The position numbers were made by a program, and so were the translations under genes. The notes beneath the pieces were generated by a model. It did not search any database and was not told the DNA's origin. It saw only the letters and a list, made by a program, of their open reading frames with translations. 64,000 bases of DNA. Source: Alienimonas californiensis (GTDB lineage Bacteria > Planctomycetota > Planctomycetia > Planctomycetales > Planctomycetaceae). The stretch spans positions 248,001 to 312,000 of the forward strand of contig NZ_CP036265.1 in the NCBI RefSeq assembly GCF_007743815.1, in the 5' to 3' direction. This document shows positions 1 to 6,464 of the stretch, piece by piece; position 1 is the stretch's first letter; the number at the start of each line of letters is the position of its first letter.

Positions 1-2
1 GG

Positions 3-647
3 GGAGCGGTTTATATCCTCGACGAGATGATCGCCGGCTTCCGCTATCACAACGGCGGCGGGCAGACGCTCTACGGAATCGAGCCGGACCTGTCCACGTT
101 CGGCAAGGCGATGGCCAACGGCTTTTCCCTTTCAGCGCTGGCCGGCAAGCGGGAGCTGATGGAACTCGGCGGGCTGCGGCACGACACGGAGCGGGTCTTC
201 CTGCTCTCCACCACCCACGGCGCCGAAACGCACGCCCTGGCCGCGTTCCTCGCCGTGGCGAAGATCTATCAGGACGAGCCGGTCTGCGAAACGATGGCCG
301 ACCGCGGCGACCTGCTGCGGGCCGGGATCGAGGCCGCCGCGAAGCAGCGGGGGCTCATCGAGTTCGTGCCGATATTTGGCCCCGGCTGCAACCTCGTGTT
401 CGGCGCCTGCGGACCGGACGGACAGTCGGACCAAGCCTATCGGAGCCTGTTAATTCAGGAATTGACCAAACGCGGCGTGTTCGGCCCGTCGTTGGTCATC
501 AGCTATTCGCACTCCGAACGCGACGTGGAGGACACCGTCGCCGCCTTCGAGGGGGCGCTGGACGTCTACGCCCGAGCGCTGGAGGACGGGGTCGAGCGCC
601 ACCTCGTCGGCCAGCCCTCGCGGGTCGTGTATCGCAAATTCAATTAG
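3..647 (+). CDS. Class-III aminotransferase, glutamate-1-semialdehyde aminomutase-like (5' partial)
   Basis: The frame is open through the left window edge, so the N-terminal half is missing and about 214 C-terminal residues are visible. LDEMIAGFR followed by PDLSTFGKAMANGF is the PLP-binding part of class-III (fold type I) aminotransferases: the Asp of LDEM should contact the PLP ring nitrogen and the Lys of FGKAM should form the Schiff base. This resembles DEVMTGFR and LGK in glutamate-1-semialdehyde aminomutases. Its position ahead of sugar-modifying genes argues for a pathway-specific aminotransferase rather than the haem enzyme; this is inference. The stop lies just before the DUF4910 gene, whose start is unclear. 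PLP family assignment is firm; the substrate is unknown. Confidence 0.8.
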   Translation, partial: GAVYILDEMIAGFRYHNGGGQTLYGIEPDLSTFGKAMANGFSLSALAGKRELMELGGLRHDTERVFLLSTTHGAETHALAAFLAVAKIYQDEPVCETMADRGDLLRAGIEAAAKQRGLIEFVPIFGPGCNLVFGACGPDGQSDQAYRSLLIQELTKRGVFGPSLVISYSHSERDVEDTVAAFEGALDVYARALEDGVERHLVGQPSRVVYRKFN

Positions 648-774
648 CCCCGGTCCGCTGGCCGCCCCCCCGTCCAATCCGCCGACCTTTCGCCCCGCCC
701 CGGACGCGGGTCAGCGGGCGCTGCGCCTGGCGGAGGAACTGTTCGGCATCTATCGGGCGAAGACGGGCGAGGGC

Positions 775-2109
775 GTGCGGCGGTCGCTCGCCCTGCTGGC
801 AGACGAATTATCGGGGGAAGGAGGCGAATGGACGGTGCACGAAGTGCCCACCGGCACGCCGATCCTCGATTGGGAGGCGCCGCCGGAGTGGAATGTCCGC
901 GACGCCTGGATCGCCGACCCGGCCGACCCCGCCGCCGGCCGGATTGTCGATTTTCGGCGCTGCAATCTGCACGTCCTCAGCGGGTCCGCCCCGGTCGATC
1001 GCCGCGTGCCGTGGTCGGAGCTGAAGGAGCATCTCGATACGGCGCCGGACCGCCCGGCCGACGTCCCGTTCCGCACCTGCGAACCGGGGGCGCGGTGGGG
1101 GTTCTGCGTCTCGCAGGAGCAATACGACGCCCTCGCCGCCCGCGGGGAGCGGGACTATGCGGTGCGAATCGACGCGACCGTCGCCCCCGGCTCCCTCACC
1201 TATGCCGAGTGGTTCCTCCCGGCCGACGCCCCCAAATGGCCGGGGAACGAACCGGCGGAAGTCCTGATTTCCACGCACGTCTGCCACCCGGCGCTGGCGC
1301 ACGACGGCGTCAGCGGGATGGCCGTCGCCGCGGAGTTGGCCCGGACGCTCGCCGCCCGGCCCGGGCGGCGGTTCGGGTATCGCCTGTTATTCGTCCCGGC
1401 GACGGTCGGGGCGATCGCCTGGCTGGCCGCGAACCGGGACCGGCTGCTCGGGGACGGGGCGGACCGCATTGCCGCCGGGCTGACGTTGGCCTGCTGCGGG
1501 GACGACGGCCCGTTCACGCTGCGGCGCTCCCGCCGCGGGGACGCAATCATCGACCGGGCCGCGGCGGTCGTGTTGAACCACCGGGACGAGCCGTCCGAAC
1601 TGCGGGACTTCGCCCCCTTCGGCTACGACCAGCGGCAGTATTGCTCGCCGGGGTTCAACCTGCCGATCGCCGGGCTGACCCGCACGCCGGACGGGGAGTA
1701 CCCGCAATATCACACCTCCGCGGACGACCTGTCGCTGCTGTCGGCGGCGGGATTGGGGGGGACTGTTGGGGTCTGCGCCGCAATTTTCGACGTGCTGGAG
1801 GCCAATCGGACCTACGTTAATCGTAAGCCGTACGGAGAACCGCGGCTCGGCCCCAGCGGTCTGTACGCCGCGTTCGGGTCCGATCCCGCCTCCGCCGCGG
1901 CCCAGCGGGCCGTGCAGTGGGTGTTGAACCTCAGCGACGGCCGGCATTCGCTGCTGGACGTCGCGGAACGCTCCGGCCTGCCCTTCCCCGCCGTCGCCCG
2001 GGCCGCCGCCGCCCTGAGCGCCCACAATTTTCTGACCGAACCCGCGGCGGGCGACCGTCGCCCCCGTCCCGCCCGCTTCGCCCTCCCCGCGACTTCATGT
2101 CCACGATGA
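775..2109 (+). CDS. DUF4910/DUF2172 aminopeptidase-like protein with C-terminal winged helix
   Basis: Family with an M28-like peptidase fold found in many polysaccharide and glycosylation clusters; its reaction is not established. The metal-site segment STHVCHPALAHDGVSG lies at about residues 165-180 (usual family form CHPS-x-ANDNLSG), a second conserved stretch QYCSPGFNLPI lies near residue 290, and the last 70 or so residues look like the winged-helix tail. GTG at 775 is the only standard start, but the family N-terminal motif (LFGIYRAKTGEGV) is encoded in the same frame from about 739. No ATG, GTG or TTG exists in frame between the stop at 451 and 775, so the true start is probably non-standard or the sequence has an error. 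The 3' end overlaps the next gene by several bases (ATGA at 2106). Confidence 0.72.
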   Translation: MRRSLALLADELSGEGGEWTVHEVPTGTPILDWEAPPEWNVRDAWIADPADPAAGRIVDFRRCNLHVLSGSAPVDRRVPWSELKEHLDTAPDRPADVPFRTCEPGARWGFCVSQEQYDALAARGERDYAVRIDATVAPGSLTYAEWFLPADAPKWPGNEPAEVLISTHVCHPALAHDGVSGMAVAAELARTLAARPGRRFGYRLLFVPATVGAIAWLAANRDRLLGDGADRIAAGLTLACCGDDGPFTLRRSRRGDAIIDRAAAVVLNHRDEPSELRDFAPFGYDQRQYCSPGFNLPIAGLTRTPDGEYPQYHTSADDLSLLSAAGLGGTVGVCAAIFDVLEANRTYVNRKPYGEPRLGPSGLYAAFGSDPASAAAQRAVQWVLNLSDGRHSLLDVAERSGLPFPAVARAAAALSAHNFLTEPAAGDRRPRPARFALPATSCPR

Positions 2110-3401
2110 CCCTGCCCGCCCCCGCGTCTTCGCCCGCCGCCGACGCGTCGGTCTCCGTCGATCGTCCCTGCCGGTTCTGCGCCGCCCCGGTGCGGCAACT
2201 CGTGGTGGACCTCGGCATGTCGCCGCTGTGCGAGAACTTCCTCACCCGGGACGAATTGAACCGGATGGAGCCGTTCTATCCGCTGTCGGCGTGGGTCTGC
2301 GAAAAATGCCTGCTCGTGCAGGTCGAGGAGTTCGTCAGCGGGCGGGAGATCTTCGGCGGGGAGTACGCCTACTTCAGTTCGTTCAGCGATTCCTGGCTGC
2401 AGTTCTCCCGGGAGTACGCCGACCGCATGATCGACCGGCTGAATCTCGGTTCCGACAGCTTCGTGCTGGAACTGGCCAGCAACGACGGCTACCTGCTGAA
2501 GAACTTCGTCGAGCGGGGCGTTCCCTGCCTCGGAATCGAACCGGCGGCGAACTGCGCCGCGGCGGCAGAGAAGATCGGCGTGCCCAGCCGGGTCGAATAC
2601 TTCGGCGTGGAGGTCGCGGAGAGACTCGCCGCGGAGGGGATCTCCGCGGACCTGCTGATCGCCAATAACTGCGCCGCCCACGTGCCGGACCTGAACGACT
2701 TCATCGGCGGGATGAAGCGGGTCCTGAAGCCCGGCGGGACGATCACCGTCGAGGTCGCCCACTGGCTGAACATGTTCGAGCAGACGCAGTTCGACCAGAT
2801 TTATCAGGAGCATTACTGCTACTTCTCCCTCCTGACCCTGCGGGAGGTGTTCGCCGCCCACGGCATGACGCTGTACGACGTGGACGAGATCCCCACCCAC
2901 GGCGGGTCGCTGCGGGTCTACGCCCGCCACGAAGACGCGGATTATCAGGGCGAACCGCTGCCCGTGACCGCCGCCGTCGAGGCGCTGTGCGACCGGGAGC
3001 GGTCCATCGGCCTGGCGGAGATGCGCACCTACGAGGACTACGGCCGCCGTGTGGAGCGAGTGAAGCGGGACCTGCTGGACTTTCTGATCACGGCGAAGCG
3101 CAACGGGAAAACCGTCGTCGGCTACGGGGCGCCCGGCAAGGGCAACACGCTGCTGAACTACTGCGGCATCCGCGAGGACTTCCTCGACTACGTCGTCGAC
3201 CGCAACCCGTACAAGCACGGCAAGTTCCTGCCCGGCACGCACATCCCGGTTCACCCGACCGAGCGTATCGCCGAGACGAAACCGGACTACGTTCTGATCC
3301 TGCCGTGGAACCTGCGGCCCGAAATCAGCGCCCAGTTGGAGTACGTTCGGGAGTGGGGGGCCAAACTGGTCGTCCCGATTCCGGAGTTGGACGTCTTCTG
3401 A
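2097..3401 (+). CDS. SAM-dependent C-methyltransferase (NovU/TylCIII type)
   Basis: 434 residues from ATG 2097; a second ATG at 2106 forms ATGA with the stop of the DUF4910 gene, so translation is likely coupled from either. Three parts fit the sugar C-methyltransferase family: an N-terminal zinc-binding segment with cysteines near 25, 28, 68 and 71, a SAM-binding Rossmann core with LELASNDGYLL near 124-134, and a C-terminal Methyltransf_14-like domain with VVGYGAPGKGNTLLNY and a late KPDYVLILPWN. Such enzymes methylate a carbon of a keto-sugar nucleotide. Followed after 60 bp by a sugar-1-phosphate nucleotidyltransferase, which supports a role in making a branched or C-methylated sugar. The substrate is inferred, not shown. 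Confidence 0.85.
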   Translation: MSTMTLPAPASSPAADASVSVDRPCRFCAAPVRQLVVDLGMSPLCENFLTRDELNRMEPFYPLSAWVCEKCLLVQVEEFVSGREIFGGEYAYFSSFSDSWLQFSREYADRMIDRLNLGSDSFVLELASNDGYLLKNFVERGVPCLGIEPAANCAAAAEKIGVPSRVEYFGVEVAERLAAEGISADLLIANNCAAHVPDLNDFIGGMKRVLKPGGTITVEVAHWLNMFEQTQFDQIYQEHYCYFSLLTLREVFAAHGMTLYDVDEIPTHGGSLRVYARHEDADYQGEPLPVTAAVEALCDRERSIGLAEMRTYEDYGRRVERVKRDLLDFLITAKRNGKTVVGYGAPGKGNTLLNYCGIREDFLDYVVDRNPYKHGKFLPGTHIPVHPTERIAETKPDYVLILPWNLRPEISAQLEYVREWGAKLVVPIPELDVF

Positions 3402-3461
3402 ACGTCGCCCGCTCCGCCCCCTTCCCGCCGCCGTTCCCCTCCCACAATAATTATTAGCGCC

Positions 3462-4382
3462 ATGAAGGTCGTTCTGTTCTGCGGCGGATTCGGGATGCGG
3501 CTGCGGGAGTATTCGGAGTCGGTCCCCAAGCCGCTGGTCGAGATCGGCGATCGGCCGATCCTGTGGCACATCATGAAGTACTACGCCCACTTCGGGCACA
3601 CGGACTTCATCCTCTGCCTGGGGTGGCGGGCGCGGGCGTTCAAGCGGTACTTCCTGGAGTACGACGAGTGCGTCTCCAACGACTTCACGCTGTCGTTCGG
3701 CCCGGAACGCCGCGGACTGGCCGACCGCCGCGGCGGGGACGCGCCCGTCGAAGGCCGGGCGGACGCCGCCGGCGCCGAGAGCGGCCGGCGACATAGCCGG
3801 CGGGTGCAACTCGCCGCCCGGGACCTGCACGACTGGAATATCACGTTCGTCGACACCGGCACGACCTCCTCCATCGGCGAGCGCCTGCGGGCCGTGCGGC
3901 CCCATCTGGAGGGCGAGGAAACCTTCCTGGCCAACTACGCCGACGGCCTGTCCGACGTGAACTTGGACTCCCTGATCAGCTTCCACAAGCGTCAGCGGGC
4001 CGCCGTCACCTTTATGACGGTCAAGCCGTCGCAGACGTTCCACACGGTCGATATGGCCGAGGACGGCCGCGTGCGGGAATTAAAAGCCGTCACCGACACG
4101 GAGACCTGGATCAACGCCGGGTTTTTCGTGCTGAACCATGAGGTGTTCGACGTGCTGGGGCCGGGCGAGGATCTGGTGGCCGAGCCGATCGACCGGCTGG
4201 CGAAGGCCGGCAAGGTGTCGGCGTTGAAACACGACGGCTTTTTCGGGTGCATGGACACCTTCAAGGAAAAGCAGATGCTCGACGACCTGTACGCCGGCGG
4301 CCAGGCGCCGTGGGAACTGTGGCGCCAGAGCCCCGCGGCGACCGAGGCCGACGGGCCCAGCCTGTTCCCGGCCGCCGCCTGA
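3462..4382 (+). CDS. Sugar-1-phosphate nucleotidyltransferase (glucose-1-phosphate cytidylyltransferase-like)
   Basis: 306 residues. The N-terminus carries the nucleotidyltransferase signature GGFGMRLREYSESVPKPLVEI (key residues G8, G9, R13, K23), and HIMKYYAHFGHTDFILCLG plus WNITFVDTG resemble the glucose-1-phosphate cytidylyltransferase (RfbF) family. Residues about 82-112 are an Arg/Ala-rich stretch where the family normally has a short NDF-to-VTLVDTG loop, so this copy has a longer or diverged loop. The later WINAGFFVLNHEVFD is the usual sugar-binding region. It would activate a hexose phosphate for the neighbouring methyltransferase and aminotransferase. CTP versus other NTPs cannot be decided here. 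Confidence 0.82.
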   Translation: MKVVLFCGGFGMRLREYSESVPKPLVEIGDRPILWHIMKYYAHFGHTDFILCLGWRARAFKRYFLEYDECVSNDFTLSFGPERRGLADRRGGDAPVEGRADAAGAESGRRHSRRVQLAARDLHDWNITFVDTGTTSSIGERLRAVRPHLEGEETFLANYADGLSDVNLDSLISFHKRQRAAVTFMTVKPSQTFHTVDMAEDGRVRELKAVTDTETWINAGFFVLNHEVFDVLGPGEDLVAEPIDRLAKAGKVSALKHDGFFGCMDTFKEKQMLDDLYAGGQAPWELWRQSPAATEADGPSLFPAAA

Positions 4383-4398
4383 CCCCTGCCGCGATCGC

Positions 4399-5043
4399 AT
4401 GTTTCACCCGTCCCTCACCGGCCTGCGCGAGGTGTTGTGCCTCGGCGCCCATTCGGACGACATCGAAATCGGCTGCGGCGGCACGCTGTTGCGATTGATC
4501 GCCACGAACCCCGGCCTGCGGATCACCTGGGTCGTGTTCAGCGGGGCGGACGATGAAGTCCGCCGAGAAGAGGCGCTTCGCGGAGCCGAATTGTTTTGCG
4601 CCGGGGCGCCCGAACCGACGGTGCACGTCGAGGGGTTCCGCGACGGCTATTTTCCGTTCAATAGTCAGTTGAAAGACCGCTTCCGGGCGCTGGCGGGGGC
4701 GGTCAATCCGGACCTGATCTTCACCCATCGCCGGGACGACGCCCATCAGGACCACCGGGCGCTGGCGGACCTGACGTGGCAGCACTTCCGGAACCATCTG
4801 ACGCTGGAATACGAGATCCCGAAGTACGAGGGGGACCTTGGCCAGCCGAACCTGTTCGTCCCGCTGGACCGGACGACGGCGGAGCGGAAGGTCGAACTGC
4901 TGAACGAAATCTTCGCCTCGCAGCGGACCCGGGCGTGGTTCACGCCGGACACGTTCCGGGCGACGCTGCGGCTCCGCGGGATCGAGGCGAACGCCGACGG
5001 CGGCTTCGCGGAAGGCTTTCACGTGCGGAAGATCGTGCTGTGA
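4399..5043 (+). CDS. PIG-L/LmbE-family deacetylase
   Basis: 214 residues. GAHSDDIEIGCGGT near residues 16-29 is the zinc motif of the LmbE/PIG-L N-deacetylases (AHPDDxE in most members, with Ser for Pro here), and THRRDDAHQDH near 112-122 supplies the second conserved His/Asp cluster. The family removes N-acetyl groups from GlcNAc-type substrates or activates related bonds. It starts 16 bp after the nucleotidyltransferase and its TGA overlaps the GTG of the flippase (GTGA at 5040), so it belongs to the same operon. Likely tailors an amino sugar made by this cassette; the substrate is inferred from context. Confidence 0.85.
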   Translation: MFHPSLTGLREVLCLGAHSDDIEIGCGGTLLRLIATNPGLRITWVVFSGADDEVRREEALRGAELFCAGAPEPTVHVEGFRDGYFPFNSQLKDRFRALAGAVNPDLIFTHRRDDAHQDHRALADLTWQHFRNHLTLEYEIPKYEGDLGQPNLFVPLDRTTAERKVELLNEIFASQRTRAWFTPDTFRATLRLRGIEANADGGFAEGFHVRKIVL

Positions 5044-6380
5044 CGCAGGCGGCCGACGCCCCGCCCGACGCGACTGCCGACGCCCCGCCCAACACCGTCG
5101 GCCCGTTTCGCGGCGTGCGATCGTTGGTCGAGCGGGCGCTGTCCGATCCGGCGTTGGCGATCGCGGATCAGGCGGCGGTTTCGGGCACGCGGTTCGTCAC
5201 CACCGTGACGGTCGGCCGCTTCGCGGGGGCGGAGGAACTGGGCGTCTACGCCCTGGCGACCGCCGGCCTGATCCTCGCCGGCTGCGTGCAGGAATCGATC
5301 GTCACCAAACCCTACACCGTGCTGCGGACCGGCCGCGGCGACCGGCGGTACGCCGGCAGCGCGCTGGCCTTTCACCTCCTCTTCGGACTCGGGCTGGCGG
5401 GGGCCCTGCTGATCGCGGCGGCGGTGTGCGGGGCGGCGGGGGCCCCGGGGGCGGGGCTCGTGCTGGCCTGCCTGGCGGGCGTGGCGCCGCTGACGCTGTT
5501 GTGGGAATTCGCCCGGCGGATGAGCTTCGCCCACCTGCGATTCCGCAGCGCGCTGGCGGTGGACGGCGGGCTCGGGGCGCTGCAACTGTCCGGGCTGGCG
5601 GCGCTGGCGCTGGCGGGGTCGCTGAACGCCCTCACGGCGTTGGCGGTCGTCGGCGCCGCGGCGGCGCTGGCGGGCGGAACCTGGCTGGCGCTGCGGCGGA
5701 GGCAGTTCGCGCCGCGGCGGACGCGGCTGCGGTCGGACTGGGGCCGCAACTGGCGCTTCGGCCGGTGGGTTCTCGCGGGGCAGCTTTGCGGCACCTCGGC
5801 GAACGGCGCCCCGCAGTGGATCCTCGCGGCGACCGCGGGCGTCGCCGCCGCCGGTCTGTACGCCGGCGCCCAGAACGTCGTGCTGCTGTGCAACCCGCTG
5901 ATCCTGGCGATGGCCAGCCTGCTGGTGCCGCAAACCGCGGAGGCCCGGCGCTCCGGCGGGACGGCGGCGGTGCGGCGGGTCGTCCTGCGGGCGGCGGCGC
6001 TGCTGGCGGCGGTCGCCGGGCTGTTCTGGCTCGGGCTGCTGCTCTTCGGCGGGACGCTGCTCCGACAGATCTACGGAGCGGAGTTCGCCGGCGCCGGGTC
6101 GGCGATTCGCGTGCTCGGGCTGGCTCCGCTCGCCTGGTCGTTCATCGTCGCCTTCGAGGCCGGCCTGTCGGCGATCGATCGGCCGGACCTCAGCTTTCGC
6201 GCCATTCTGGTCGGCCTGATCGTGACCGCCGCCGGCGCCGCCGCACTCTCCGGACCGTTCGGCCCGGCGGGCGCCGCGGCGGGGCTGGCGCTGGGCGCCG
6301 CCGTGTCGGCGGCCGTGCTCGCATTCGACTTTCTCCGCCTGACGTCGATCGCGGCCGCGGTGCCGCCGGAGTCCGTGTGA
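5040..6380 (+). CDS. Oligosaccharide flippase (Wzx/MATE-like polysaccharide transporter)
   Basis: 446 residues from GTG 5040, which overlaps the deacetylase stop as GTGA. After a short cytoplasmic N-terminus the protein is almost entirely hydrophobic, with about 12 Ala/Leu/Val-rich membrane segments and short charged loops, as in lipopolysaccharide flippases of the MOP superfamily. The stretch TRFVTTVTVGRFAGAEELGVYALA is near the first membrane segment and matches the usual GxxxLG-type start of Wzx. It would move a lipid-linked sugar across the inner membrane and closes the 5' sugar cassette. The next gene is on the opposite strand, with 84 bp between. Confidence 0.8.
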   Translation: MTQAADAPPDATADAPPNTVGPFRGVRSLVERALSDPALAIADQAAVSGTRFVTTVTVGRFAGAEELGVYALATAGLILAGCVQESIVTKPYTVLRTGRGDRRYAGSALAFHLLFGLGLAGALLIAAAVCGAAGAPGAGLVLACLAGVAPLTLLWEFARRMSFAHLRFRSALAVDGGLGALQLSGLAALALAGSLNALTALAVVGAAAALAGGTWLALRRRQFAPRRTRLRSDWGRNWRFGRWVLAGQLCGTSANGAPQWILAATAGVAAAGLYAGAQNVVLLCNPLILAMASLLVPQTAEARRSGGTAAVRRVVLRAAALLAAVAGLFWLGLLLFGGTLLRQIYGAEFAGAGSAIRVLGLAPLAWSFIVAFEAGLSAIDRPDLSFRAILVGLIVTAAGAAALSGPFGPAGAAAGLALGAAVSAAVLAFDFLRLTSIAAAVPPESV

Positions 6381-6464
6381 CCGGCGCCGGGTCCGTCTCC
6401 GCCGAGCGGTTCGCGGCGGGGGCGAGGAAGCAGGCGAGCCCGGCCGCCCCGCGGGGCGCAGTGC

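Noticed and set aside
1812-4043. 743-residue minus-strand ORF opposite the methyltransferase and nucleotidyltransferase
   Set aside because: Shadow of well-supported plus-strand genes; no recognisable domain.
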